The notes beneath the pieces were generated by a model that was not told where the DNA came from, searched no databases, and saw only the letters and a list, made by a program, of their open reading frames with translations. Shown here piece by piece: positions 34,945 to 46,900 of a DNA stretch of 64,000 nt. The stretch is from Triglochin maritima (lineage: Eukaryota > Streptophyta > Magnoliopsida > Alismatales > Juncaginaceae), in the NCBI GenBank assembly GCA_963682175.1, contig OY821786.1, forward strand, positions 35,767,501 to 35,831,500. The letters are read 5' to 3'. The translations under genes and the position numbers were made by a program. Positions within the stretch are counted from its first letter, which is position 1. Every line of letters starts with the position of its first letter.

Positions 34945-35990
34945 TCCCTAAGCGGGACAGACTTATCCCTACATGTCTTCACAGAACATACTTGTCCTTC
35001 GAGGGATGGACCTATCATTCTAAGGTACAGTTCCGTCCTGTTTAGACCATCACTAATCATGACCTGGACGACATGGTCATCAACTCTTTCTCTTCAAAAT
35101 CAACTTTCTCACTCTTCCACATCAGCTTTCTCTTTCCTCAACTCACATTCTTTTCTTTCCTACACTATTCATCTCTTAACCACAACCCATAACAACATAT
35201 TTCTCTCATCCACATCATTTCGGGGTCCATCTTGGTAAAATTTTAAAAAAAATTAAATTTTTTTCTAAAAAATCAAAACAATTATAAAACGTATTTTCAT
35301 CAAAAAAAATTAAAAAACAAATCAAACAAAAAATTAAAAAAATCAAAACAAAAAAACAAAACTAATTTTTTTTTTTTTTTTTTATATTTAACAACCGGGT
35401 CGACGATCCAACGGTTTCAACGCCTGGGTCATCGACCCAGTCCCAGATGACCAGGTCATCTCCCCCGTTAAGGGGAGATGACCCGGTCATCTGGGATGAC
35501 CGGGCGTGCCCCCCCTCCCCCTAAGGAATGCTCTTAGGGTGGTCTTTAGGGTTTAACCCTAGAGAATCCGCCCCGTGACACATAGATATGATAAATGACA
35601 CAATTAACAAGGCCAGACTCGTCTCTTCATGGGACACAATTATCCTTTGCAGGATAGACCCATTCCTTCGCTGGACAGACTCGTCCCTTCGTTGGTCAGT
35701 CCCGTCCCTACGCGGGACATGGTTGTACTTCAATAAGACATGCATGTGCTTTGAGGGGAAGACTCGTCCTTCGTTGGTCAGGCCTATCCTGCGTGGCGGA
35801 CCTGTCCTTCCGAGGGACAAACCTGTCCCGCTTATGGACATAACCCATCCCACGACACATACATATGACAAGAGACACATCTAACAGGGACATGCTCATC
35901 CCTTCGTGGGACAGAATTGTCTTTCGCGGGACAGACCCTTCGAGGACATGTTTGTACCTTCTCAGGTTTCTGTCATCCGTTGTCTTGCTC
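34945..35990. repeat. GTCCC/GGGAC hairpin array, interrupted by a MITE
   Basis: Many short dyads with small loops: TCCC-TAAGC-GGGA (34945-34957), TATCCT-TTGC-AGGATA (35641-35656), GTCCC-TACGC-GGGAC (35704-35718), TGTCC..GGACA (35803-35819) and TCCC-TTCGT-GGGA (35899-35911). The array is continuous in style on both sides of the TTA-flanked MITE at 35045-35533. The host element is unidentified. Confidence 0.6.
35045..35533. repeat. TTA-flanked MITE, family N copy 2 (inverted)
   Basis: Starts GACCATCACT and ends GGAATGCTC (complement GAGCATTCC), with TTA at 35042-35044 and 35534-35536. Inverted relative to copies 1 and 3. Contains the family's CATCATTTCGG block (near 35212) and GACCCGGTCATC dyads near its right end. 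Confidence 0.75.
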
Positions 35991-36112
35991 TTTACCACTT
36001 GTGCTTGCAACTCCCATTTATGTTGTCATTTCTTTGGTTTGGTTTTTGAAGTCGGCTTTGCTGAAAGTTGTTTCATGTTTTTTTTGGGTATAAGCGAATT
36101 AGAAGTTCGGTT

Positions 36113-36377
36113 TGTTGTAAAATAATAATCAAACAAAAGGACAAGAAGTTGGGGGAGAATGGAGGAGTTGTATTTCATCTCTTTTGTGTGTTCTCAATAC
36201 ATACTACAACCTCATATATATACACACAGATGTGTGTAAGTTACATAGTCTACATTAAATAATGATGTAAATATAATGCACATTACAACACATTTTAATA
36301 GAGGAGTTATAATAGATTGGTTTGAAGATGAACCATCTTGGAAGGTGAATCATCCACTATACACAATTTTCATAACA
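36113..36377 (-). repeat. 3' LTR of element C
   Basis: 265 bp, nearly identical to 42941-43207. Plus-strand limits TGTTGTAA...CATAACA. The polypurine tract lies immediately at 36378-36386 (plus strand CTCCCCCTT). Confidence 0.9.
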
Positions 36378-36423
36378 CTCCCCCTTGGATGATCACCTTT
36401 TGGTATACGCCTTTTGATCTGCC

Positions 36424-36712
36424 TCATTAAAAACCTTGTCAAGTAAAACCCTGTGGGACAAAAACTTGGTGAAGGAAAAAAGAGTGCAGAGCGTATAATT
36501 CTCCCCCTCATTTCAACATATATTTATACACTATGTTGGAAATTGTTATGTTCATGTCTCGTTAAAAACCTTACTATAAAAACCCAGTGGGAAAATAGCT
36601 AAGGGAAAAAGAGTGCATGACATATGTTAACACAATTGTGCAAGCTGTCTCGTTAAAAACCTCGCCAAGTAAAACCTTGTAGGACAAAAACTTGAAAAAG
36701 GAAAAAAGAGTA
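36424..36712 (-). repeat. Three short repeats next to the polypurine tract of C
   Basis: Three diverged copies (about 36424-36490, 36561-36617, 36651-36712) share plus-strand TTAAAAACCT...AAGTAAAACC...GGACAAAAACTTG...GGAAAAAAGAGTGCA in pieces. In element sense they read TGCACTC...GGTTTTTAA, a feature seen at the 3' non-coding end of many plant copia elements. Confidence 0.75.
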
Positions 36713-38639
36713 CATCTATAGGCCTTCTGGGTATTATCCTTCAGGGATAATTGTTCTTTAGGGATGATGATTAGAAATCTACTCCTCCTGATACGTAGTT
36801 CACCAACTTGCATAAACATTGCAACGTCTCCACAATAACACAAAATAATTTGTGATTTTTTATTGTTGTGGATTAGACATATAGGAATCGTCACTGAACA
36901 AAATATTTACCTCATGAATATAGTAAGTAAATATTGATAATTCCATGTGAACTTTCTTTGTATAATATATCTTTATATAATTGAATCATTGTAACAATTC
37001 TCTTCTGGAGAATGTCCGAACTGCATATCGGAAAATAGTTGATTGTTCTCTAGTCATTTATTTCAAAATTTATCATTCGAATATTCCACGGGTACGTGTT
37101 TAATCTCTTCAGGAGTTCCTATTAATATCATTATTCGAGATGATATGCATATTCTCTTTGTTTGTTCATATGATGATTATAAAGCATCTCTTCATTATAA
37201 TTTTCCTTGGGCAATTTTAGTCCTTCAAGGATTTATTTATATCAATACCAAATGACATACAAATTTGCAGTCACAACATATCTCATATGTTTATATATTT
37301 TTATGTCATACTGATCAAGTAACATAACGTAATAGTATACATTTTGAGAGAATAAGTAACATCGTAATGTTGGGTCCTGCAAAAAATCCTTGTGTCACTA
37401 CTCGTTTTATAATGTACCACCATGTTGTAATGTGATTTCTATTCACATTCTTCAGAAATCAGGACTACATGTCCAATAAGCGAGTCTAGTTCTATGTTAT
37501 TCACCTTCTTTTGTTCATTTCAAATACGAATGCTTCTGGCATTCTTATAATACTATAGATTCTGGATCCAGATTTTCTATTGAATTAGCATGCTCTAAGA
37601 AGGCGAATTTGTCGTCGACGATAACCTTTTAATACTTCTCTCGTATTAGCATAGTTGATTGCAACTTTTATAATAATCAAATCCTCGTTGTTTCCCAAAA
37701 TGTTAGGATCTGACCGTTATGTATTCCCGTAATTGTTACATTGGCTAGCAATTGCTTTTATTTTACCGGGTTTATATTCTTCAGGAATAACCTCTTCAGG
37801 AGGTGTAATGAGTGACTAAGTTTTATTTTCATTTCCACAAATAATATATGTTATAGTCCACGCTTCTGGCGTTGGTTGAGCTCAAATATTTTTATCATAT
37901 GAAAATCTTCACTTTATATTATATTATGCGCTTTATGTCTAGTAATACAAGACATAGTCACTCTTTTGTGATCAATAAAAATGTATGACAATTACTTGCT
38001 AGATATTGCAAGTTAATGATTTTATGAACTTCAGGTTCAATGATACTTGTACGTATATTCTCTAATGAACTTCATGTTCAATATAGTACATTTTCTTGAC
38101 ATTCTTTAAGCTTCTGGCTTTCTCCCCCTAATGCCAAAAAATATGTCTCTCTATATATAAAATTGTTGGACTGGACAATAAAATACATCGCCCTTCAAGG
38201 GCTTCAAGTATTTTAATATTATCAGGAATATGAATCATACTAAATGTCCAATTTAATTTGAGACCACTAAATTTTGGAAGTGGTAAACTATTAATCGCAG
38301 ATGGGAAATATTTCATTCAATATTGTATAAGTAAAATATGGGAACATTCATAACATGATGTACATAACAAAAAATATGAATAATATCAACATGTATGCAT
38401 ATTAATGTATCATGTATAAATTTTAAGATCTCATAATGATCCATATTCAGAGATATTTTATAAATCGATGCTTAATTTGTAACGTGTACTTCAGGCACAT
38501 GATCCAAAATACGATGACACATATTGTGATTTTGCAATAACTTATTCTTATGACTTTCAATCACAAGGTATCTCATCTTACGGAAAGATAGAGCTCATAG
38601 ATACCTACTTAGTTGAAGAACCTTCTCATTCTTCAGTGG

Positions 38640-38780
38640 ATGATCATATGAAATTTCAGAAACATTTGTCATCATATATGTCCTCATTGACCCAATCGGT
38701 CATACCATATGTTATTAGAATCAATATTCATTTGATTCATCAGTGCAAGTCTTTTGACCAAGCCACTACATGTGCAATGA
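38640..38780 (-). pseudogene. Degenerate copia pre-integrase motif in element C
   Basis: The minus strand reads ..LALMNQMNIDSNNIWYDRLG followed by MMTNVSEISYDHPLKNEK. This corresponds to the GAG_pre-integrase region of copia polyproteins (WHDRLGHPG..MMR then SHGHPLK-type sequence). Stops interrupt it. It confirms that C is a decayed copia. Confidence 0.6.
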
Positions 38781-39497
38781 CACATTGTTCAAAAGTCAGG
38801 TAATTTTCTTGATAGCATTTTTCTTACCTGACATGATTGTAGGAATATAAAAATATTCTTCTTTACTTCAATTGTAGTCTCAATACAAGTCATTCTTGCG
38901 ATTTGAAACTTAATAAGTTTCTTGAGACTTAATTTATAAAATGCATCGTTCAACGCCAAGATAATTCAACATGTAATAGTAGATATGACTCTTCTGGAGC
39001 TTTCTACTAAATTTGTACGACCTTGTACAATAGTGGCTTCGGTTTTTCTCATTATCAAATTAGAGAATACTTATCTCTTAATATAGTGTGCATGACAACA
39101 CTATACATGATGCATAATTCATCTTTCCTGATCTTAAATCAAATTGGAGACCGAAGAGTATCTATACTCTTCATTTCAAGCTGAATAAAATATTTATTGT
39201 AGACAAATTATTTATTCAACTATTACAAAATAAATGATAAGGTTCTTCCAATGACAAAATATAAAATACGAACCATGCATTCAATCACATGAATGTCAAT
39301 TAATTTCAACGTAACTTGGTATAAGTCTTTTAGATAGAAATTATGCATACTAACATATCACCATATGCATGTGTACTTTGTCATTTTAAAAATGCAAATA
39401 TTATCTTTGTTATTGATCCTTAAAAAATATATTATAATGATTTGCATAAATAGTCATCACAAACATATAAAAAAATGTTGAATATCGATATGTTAGC

Positions 39498-41568
39498 TGA
39501 AGGGAATGTGTTCTAAAAGTTTTACTTTTAAATGTCAATTATTATGAATTGAATGAGAAATCATTTTGTTCCTTGTTTATGTTATTCATCTTTTAGAAGT
39601 GTTAAGGAAGAGGCTCTTGGTCCTTAACCGTAGAGCTCTGAAAGATATTGGTTTGCATAAAACAAAAGATATTCGCAATCATGGTAATTAACATGGGACA
39701 TTAATTACCGAGTTAAGATTGTCGTGTTGGTCATAGATCATTGTAGCTCTATAAGTGAGTGACGACACGGGTATGCAAAAGAGGAAAATATTACTTTTGT
39801 ATACTGAATAGACCTAATAAGTAAAATATTATAGAAATGTGTTTCTGAGTCATTAATATTTTACTGTGTCTTTGGTCCTTTGATATGAGACTTATATCTA
39901 ATCACTTAAGGAATACTTAATTAGATCAGTGTCTTGAACTATCGATCAGTGTAGTGTAAAGGCATTGGTTGGTTAAGTACAACTTTTGTTGGAGAAGATA
40001 GTTAGTCAAAAGATTATCATTGCCCCTTTTAATTGAGTGATGATATTAGTGGGCCCCTTGATAAAGCAAAGTTATAATGTGCACAATGTGATTTGAGTTA
40101 AGTCACATATTTATAACTAGCTTAAAGAGATCAAGAAATGAATACTAATACAAAGATGACACAATACTACTTTGTGTGTATTCTTAATATCATGAGGCAA
40201 GGGACGGACACAAGTGGTGCACTCCATCACTAAGTGGATCGGGTTTTGGTTCGAGTGGAATTAAGACATCTAACTAATTGGGAGCTATAATGTGTAGCTA
40301 GATACCGCTTATAGCTTGTGATATTAAGCTCTTAATATCACTGCCAACTTAGTTTAGATCCTCCCATAGGTCACACCACAAAACTAGGAAACAAGAAATG
40401 GGGATTTTGAGTTCATAAGATGTGTCGGGTTTCATGTAGAAAATATGACACATGGGGTGAACGGGCAAAATCAAGATTATGTTGTGATTAATAACATAAT
40501 TAGAATCTAAATTAAATTCATATGAGATGTAAATATTATGGGGTGTAATGATTGATCATTACATAGGATAATATGTTACATAAGTTGTGAATTTACTACT
40601 AATCCCGAAATGTCAAATTTTGTAGGGGTTAAACCAAAATTTGACAAGTCTGCAAAATAGTGCACAAACGGTCGACCGGTTGGAAGTAAACGGTCGACCG
40701 ATTGGTGCACGGTCGACCGGTGGTGTCCGGTCGACAGAACGCGTCTCGACCGATAACAGGTGAATTTCGTCTGTTCGAACGGTCGACCGAATGTGATCGG
40801 TCGGTCGACCGAACATTGCGATGAAATATTCTACTGTTGAAAACGGTCGACCGAGTTTCGGACGGTCGACCGAAATCGGGTTTGAGCGGTCGACCGGACC
40901 TCGCAAACGGTCGACCGATCATACGGTTTTATGCAGAATTAATTTAAGAATTAATTAGATCATGCATGGAATTGGTCCATAATTGATTTAATTCGTGGGT
41001 AATATTATTTATTAATAAATAATGGATGGTTAGATGGAATTTTGCATGAGATCATGGGCAAGGGGTTGCACATGAATAGGTAATTTGGAGAGAACTTATA
41101 AATACAAGTTTATCTCATTACCTAATTAATTCATTCATTATTTTCTTGAGCAAAATTCTCTCTCCATAATTCTCCACGAAAATCCCTTAATTCTTAAGTT
41201 TAGTTTTAGTTCTTAAGAGATCATCTTCTCAAGGGAATTAAAGAGGGGTTAGTAATTAGATTCTAAACCCAATCGGAGATTGAGAGACTAGCTTCCCTCT
41301 CTCCGATCTTGTTTAGAGTTTGGTGAATACTCGGAGGCATCCGGCGCAGCGAGGAGCATCCCAACCGTCTCCGAGTCTTCGAGAAGTTTTAGAGAACTTC
41401 TAGGTATGAATTTCGGAGCTCCTTCATGTTTGTTTTAATAGAATTTTTGAAACTAGTTTGTTAAAACAAACCGATGCATGCAATAAATTCTAGAAAATTG
41501 AAAATTGATCCTTATTATACATGAAAATTCGAAAAATATATATGTATAATTAAACATGAAATCCTACA
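39498..41568 (+). mobile_element. Solo LTR, family B, with perfect 5-bp duplication
   Basis: 2071 bp from TGAAGGGAATGTG to GAAATCCTACA, flanked by TTAGC at 39493-39497 and 41569-41573. It matches the LTRs of the element at 50254-57566. It contains nine perfect CGGTCGACCG palindromes between 40669 and 40917. Inserted in element C, so younger than C. No internal domains, as expected after LTR-LTR recombination. Confidence 0.92.
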
Positions 41569-42927
41569 TTAGCAACATATACATGTGTATTATTAATATC
41601 TAAAAAGAATCTCATCGTAAGTAAATAACAATCACAAGTATGAAAATATATTGGTCTAACGAGAGCGCTGACCAATATAAAATATATAGTTTCAATATAA
41701 ATGACAAATAAATCAAAGCTTAAACAAAATATTTGTGTCATTGTATATAATACCCATTTGTCATATTAGTATTCCAACATATAATCATGTATATCTACTA
41801 GATAAAGTATATGTTACTTATCAAATAAAACACACATAACTACAAATAAACCCATTTTGATTGTGGAATTTATATACCATAAGGACATTAATTATTTTGT
41901 CATTTATCTCATCCATATTCACATCCATAATCATGGTCACAAAATAATTATAATAGACTTTTGTAAGATTTTTCACGCTCTCATACATTCACTTTAGGGA
42001 ATGGAGCAAGTCAATTACTTGTGATTTTTTTACTCCGTACTACTACTAGAGTATCAGATCATTAATTTGTGAAATGGATATAAGATTTTCCTATATCAAG
42101 TCTCTATGGTCTTCTGGACACACATAGAGCTAGATTTAGGGAATGAGTTTGATGAGTTTATGAGACTTTGGGATTTGCACAACCTTTTGATGCTCATAAG
42201 AATCCTTCAGGGATTGCTATACATTTTCATAATTTTCTTCACATGAATATACAATCTTGATATCATTATATTTTTGCACCTCATGAAGATTACAATTTTT
42301 GCCATTGGGCTTGAAGTGCTTCTTTTTCAATGATAACATGACATATGGTAAATAATTATTTTCATAATATGAAAATCCAAATTTTGTTTCAATATACCAC
42401 ATTATATTATATATATAATCGCATAAATAAATCACATGTGCTGGAAAGAATAACCATAATATTTCCAAATGTGATGCAACAAAATAATTTATGTGACATA
42501 ATATGATAACTTAACGGGATGCATCAAATATTAGATTTGCAAAAATAGATCAAATATGATTGAAACTAGTGTTTCATCACAAGAATAATATGATATAATA
42601 TCCAAGCATTTTTCTTTTCTTTTCAATGCACAAGTTAAAAGCAATAATAACATGTAGACTTTTATAAGAAAAAAATATACCATTTGCATGTTTCATTATT
42701 CCAAAAAGATATCTAACTATGTCAAGCAATATATATATATATATATTTTCATTTGTATTCTGAAGAGCATCAAGTTGGATTTTAACATCCAAAATGCGAC
42801 AAGTAAATAGATTAATAATATTATAAATTATAAAAGACTACCTGGAGATGAATACAACCTTGTGTTGTAAACTAACTTAATCAAACAACAAACAACTATT
42901 GTTTGAGTTGATCACATCGAGCGAAGT

Positions 42928-42940
42928 CGTGCTGATAACA
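42928..42940 (-). other. Primer-binding site of element C
   Basis: Minus strand TGTTATCAGCACG directly follows the 5' LTR end (..TTTTACAACA). It resembles the initiator tRNA-Met-type PBS (TGGTATCAGAGC) of plant copia elements, with several differences. Confidence 0.7.
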
Positions 42941-43207
42941 TGTTGTAAAATAACAATGAAACAAAAGGACAAGAAGTTGGGGGAGAATGGAGGAGTTGTA
43001 TTTCATCTCTTTTGTGTGTTCTCAATACATACTACAACCTCATATATATATACACATAGATGTGTGTAAGTTACATAGTCTACATTAAATAATGATGTAA
43101 ATATAATGCACATTACAATACATTTTAATAGAGGAGTTATAATAGATTGGTTTGAAGATGAACCATCTTGGAAGGTGAATCATCCACTATACACAATTTT
43201 CATAACA
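42941..43207 (-). repeat. 5' LTR of element C
   Basis: 267 bp, adjacent to the PBS. Differs from the 3' LTR by a few substitutions and a 2-bp AT indel. Confidence 0.9.
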
Positions 43208-43479
43208 CGGTTATCATTTTTTTCGCTTTTTTCATCTTTACATCATTTTGCAATAATCCAAAGAATTGGAACTGTCGTACCACTAATTACGTAAGCAACC
43301 ACCTGTTACTTTATTGGAAATCTCATTTTCTAAAAGCTTTAAAATAATAAATTTAAAACCGCAAATATTGACATGAAAGGTGACGTGGAGCACATCCGAA
43401 ACACGAGGCGTCTGTGTATTAGGACTCTTACCAAAAATAGACATAAACAAGTTTGTAGAAGCATGTCCATCATTGAAAG

Positions 43480-44110
43480 TAGTTAGGTCTGTCAATTTCT
43501 AATACGACGCAATTACACGATATGATGACACGATTTAAACACGATATTATGCTATATTTTTGTGTGGTTGAAATATTTTATTATGATGACTTGTGAAGAT
43601 ACAAACATAAAATAATTGATACATAAACACGAGCACTACACGTTTACACGAAACAGACACGAAAATTATCTCTTTGCTTGGTGATTAGTTGTTTTTACTT
43701 AATAATTATCAATTAATAAGTTATTTAAAAAGAAAAATATCAATATAATATGTTACTAAACTGTGTTTAATCTAAATATGATGGATCTTCTGTGAATTAT
43801 GTTAAACACGATAACATGGAATCCTGATACGATCACCGTACAGGAACGCAACAAGCTGGGTACTTATCATTGGAGAAGTATAGTGATCGGACACAACACA
43901 AAAATAAATAAGTTGGGCACCGGATCAATAGTTTTTTTATGACGTGACATGTGATATCTTTTAATTTATTTAGTATAATTTAAAAAATGGCAGTCCATGT
44001 TGCTGGAGTGTTAACGGTATGGTACGAATCGGATATTGGTAGAATCATATATATTTACGAAAACGTGATACAAACACGGTTGGGCCGTGATCATTAAGTC
44101 TGTAACATAC
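43480..44110. repeat. ACACGA-rich repeat related to the SHH intron-8 insertion
   Basis: Starts near TAGGTCTGTCAATTTCT and is rich in ACACGA/ACACGAT words, like 10046-10561 in reverse orientation. Ends and target duplication were not resolved. Confidence 0.4.
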
Positions 44111-45152
44111 ACAACCGGGATACTGAATATTTTGGAAACGAGCACGTTCGGATACATATCATATATCAAAAATAGATATCATTTTTACAATATTATATAG
44201 CAATACATTATTATACCAACATATTGAGAGAGAAAAAATCTACACAAGTGTTAGATAAAAGATGTAATAACATATTTGAACTTTAATAATAACAAAAATG
44301 CTCCGCGATAACCTATTAAGATAGGTTTTATGACGGTGGAGTTAACATTGATTATTGATTTAAAGATGTTAGTTTTTTTAATTCTAGGACTATGCTTTTG
44401 GAAAAAAATTGCTTTTACAATTAGTGTAGTCTACATGCATGCTAGAGGACATTGAAACCTATAAGGTGATGTTTGAGGAAATGAAAGCTACATGGTAGGT
44501 TTTCGTAATTTTAGGTTTATGGTTTTATAAAATCAATTTGGCCATACTACTCTATAAAATACAACATGAGTAACTATTAGTTATAGGAAATAAAAAATCA
44601 GGCATCTTGAAGACCCCAAATCCTTTATGTCTTTTATTAGTTGATCTATTAATTTGGTTCTAATTTCAAGTAATATTTAACTTATATCTCTTAACTTCAT
44701 TGGTGTGGTGTGGCTCACAATATAGATGGAACCAACGAGATATGCGTGTCTTTAAACCTTTTTATTTTAATGTCTTTAAATTTGTTATTGGCTTCAAAGT
44801 ATTGGTAATTAAAGCATGATTCTGAAACACATTACCAAAGCACTTTTAATCATTCTTATTTCAGTATGGTGTGTTTATCATGCGATGCTATTTTCTTTAG
44901 CTCGGCATGCAAATATTTCTCACAATATAATTGTCTTTGGTACGTGAACTTATGTATTCAACGAGAATACAGTCATACAACCAACCAAAACCAACTTTGG
45001 TAGAAGGAATAACACTTTATGGCAATGTAATGATGTCATTATCAATATATTCCGGAGTCATAGTACAAGAATTGGAATCTCAGTCTTAATCTAATCATAA
45101 AGTACTTAATAAAATAAGGTCATCGAGACAATGGAAGATGGGAGCAAACTTA

Positions 45153-45629
45153 GAGCATTCCTTAACGGTAGTGTTTTGAGGTTGTTAATGACCGCACGAT
45201 CTTACAACCGAGGCAAAAAAAATTAACGGTTAAAAATCAAGGTCGTGGATGACCGGGTCGATGACCCGGTCATCTATTATTTTATAATATTTTTTTTTAT
45301 TTTTGTTTTGATTTTTTGAATTTTTGTTTGAGTTTTTTTATTTTTTTGAAAATACGTTTTATAATTGTTTTGCTTTTTTAAACTTTTTTAAACTTTTTTT
45401 AAAATTTTACGAAGATAGACTCCGAAATGATGTGAATGAGAGATGTAGGTTGTTGTGGGTTGTGTTGGGTTATGGTTAAGAGGTGAATAATGTAGGAAAG
45501 AGATGTGAAGGAGAGATGTAGGTTTTATAATGTAGGAAAGAGAAAGCTGATGTGGAAGAGAGATAAATTTGATTTTGAAGAGAGAGAGAGCTGATGACCA
45601 GGTTGTTCAGGTTATGGTAAGAGATGATC
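45153..45629. repeat. TTA-flanked MITE, family N copy 3
   Basis: Starts GAGCATTCC and ends GAGATGATC, flanked by TTA at 45150-45152 and 45630-45632. Contains GACCGGGTCGATGACCCGGTC (45259, 21 nt as two overlapping dyads of GACCGGGTC and GACCCGGTC). It splits a stretch that is continuous in copies 1 and 3 of the duplicated segment. Confidence 0.75.
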
Positions 45630-46081
45630 TTAAGGATAGGTATATTTTCCATAAGCAAACATGTTCCTCGAACCACTTGTGTTGAATTGCTAAATCAAAC
45701 CTAAGCATAATCAAGTTTGTGGAAGCCCGTGATCGAAAGAACTTATCATTGAGGGAGCAAGTGATTGGACACAGTATTTAAAGAACTGATATATCCATAT
45801 ATATGAGGTGATATTTATCTTATTTAATTTATCATAGTATTATACTAAATACTGAAATAAATTGTAGAAAACTATGGATCGAGTTTAAGGAAGAAGGAGA
45901 AAGTTTATTGACTGTTTTTGATTCTTACAGAAAACTTGATTTACATTTTAATTGGTTGTGTATATATATGTTGTATTATTTCCGTTGGGTTCGTTGTATG
46001 CGAAAGGATGCATAATGAATGTTGTTGGTGTCCGAGGTGGTGTATAATAAATGTTGTTCTAGCCGTTGTAATCTTCAATAC

Positions 46082-46900
46082 GCCCTCTCAAGTTGGGTCC
46101 TGAAATAGGTTGAAGATATCCAACTTGGAAATGATGGATTTTGCTTGTGGTTGATCGAGAGCCTTGGTGAAGATATCGGCGAGTTGATCTTTGCTGGGAA
46201 CGTAGGGAACTTCGATTTCGTGGGCCTGAGTTTTCTCACGAATGAAGTGACAGTCAACTTCAATGTGCTTGGTTCTTTCATGAAATACCGGATTTTGAGC
46301 TATGTGTCGAGCTGCATTGTTATCATAGAACATCTTCATAGGGAGATGGTAAGGTTGTCCCATGTCGAGAAGTAGTTGTCTAAGCCAGATGAGCTCACTA
46401 GTAGTGGATGCCATGACCCGGTATTCAGCCTCGGCACTGGATCTGGCAACAACAATTTGTTTTTTGCTTCGCCAGGTTACCAGGTTTCCTCCAACAAATA
46501 TGCAGAAACCTGTAGTTGATTTCCGATCGTGGCTTCCAGCCCAATCTGCATCAGAAAAACCACTTATCGGGTTAGAATTGTTGTTTTTCATCCATATCCC
46601 TTGCCCTGGAGTTTTCTTAATATATCTAAGTATCCTAGTGATTATATCTAAGTGAGGAGTCTGAGGTGAATGCATGAATTGGTTGATGATGCTAACAACA
46701 TAGGTTATGTCGGGTCTTGTTACAGTGAGGTATATGAGTTTCCCGACAAGCCTTTGATATTGTTAAATATCTTTTATGGGTTCTCCTCCAGTAGTGTTTA
46801 TTTTTAGTTTAGTTTCTATGGGTGTATTTGCTGGTTTAGCTCCAAGTTTTCATGTTTCTTTTAAGAGGTCGAAGGCATAATTTTTATATGCAAGTTGGTT
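46082..46900 (-). pseudogene. Copia pol fragment: RT end and RNase H
   Basis: An open frame from 46675 to 46088 encodes the copia RNase H region: SGFSDADWAGSHDRKSTTGF with the first catalytic Asp, SSAEAEYR, the DNNAARHIAQNPVFHERTKH stretch and the ADIFTKAL end. Upstream, to about 46880, lie the RT C-terminal pieces (KPANTPIET.., LIYLTVTRPDITYVV) with an in-frame stop near 46763. The polyprotein stop is followed by GAGAGGGCG, a likely polypurine tract. Sequence to about 45870 may be part of the LTR. The element inserted into copy 2 of the duplicated segment. Gag, protease and integrase are missing. Confidence 0.9.

Larger units (their letters stand above)
36734..42215. repeat. Series of mini-hairpins with TTCAG/TTCTG loops
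   Basis: Each unit is a 4-6 bp perfect stem of individual sequence around a 5-nt loop. Examples: TTATCC-TTCAG-GGATAA (36734-36750), ATTCTC-TTCTG-GAGAAT (36997-37013), GAATGC-TTCTG-GCATTC (37528-37544), TATTC-TTCAG-GAATA (37775-37789), ACCTC-TTCAG-GAGGT (37790-37804), ACGC-TTCTG-GCGT (37860-37872), TGAAC-TTCAG-GTTCA (38025-38039), TGAAC-TTCAT-GTTCA (38066-38080), AAGC-TTCTG-GCTT (38108-38120), GCCC-TTCAA-GGGC (38190-38202), AATCC-TTCAG-GGATT (42201-42215). Weaker ones are at 37105, 37219, 38484, 38989 and 42109. In element sense the loops read CTGAA or CAGAA. None were noted in the inserted solo LTR. Confidence 0.8.
36113..43207 (-). mobile_element. Copia-type LTR retrotransposon C, degenerate, with 5-bp duplication
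   Basis: Two LTRs (36113-36377, 42941-43207) begin TGTTATG and end ACAACA in the element's sense (minus strand). They are flanked by CGGTT at 36108-36112 and 43208-43212. A PBS-like TGTTATCAGCACG abuts the right LTR, and an AAGGGGGAG polypurine tract abuts the left LTR, fixing the orientation. By my reading the LTRs differ at about five places. The interior is about 6.6 kb, of which 2.07 kb is a later solo LTR. No intact gag-pol frame remains; a degenerate pre-integrase motif survives near 38.7 kb. The interior holds the mini-hairpin series and short repeats near the 3' end. Confidence 0.9.

Noticed and set aside
35521..36010. Open frames of about 100 codons on both strands
   Set aside because: They reflect the GTCCC/GGGAC hairpin array, which avoids stops in several frames. 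No protein family fits.
36734..38202. CRISPR-like array because of regularly recurring dyads
   Set aside because: The stems differ, spacing is irregular, there are no direct repeats with unique spacers and the context is a plant retrotransposon.
40613..40922. Two overlapping minus-strand frames rich in RPVDR/GRPF
   Set aside because: Translation of the CGGTCGACCG palindromes of the solo LTR in two frames. Not coding.
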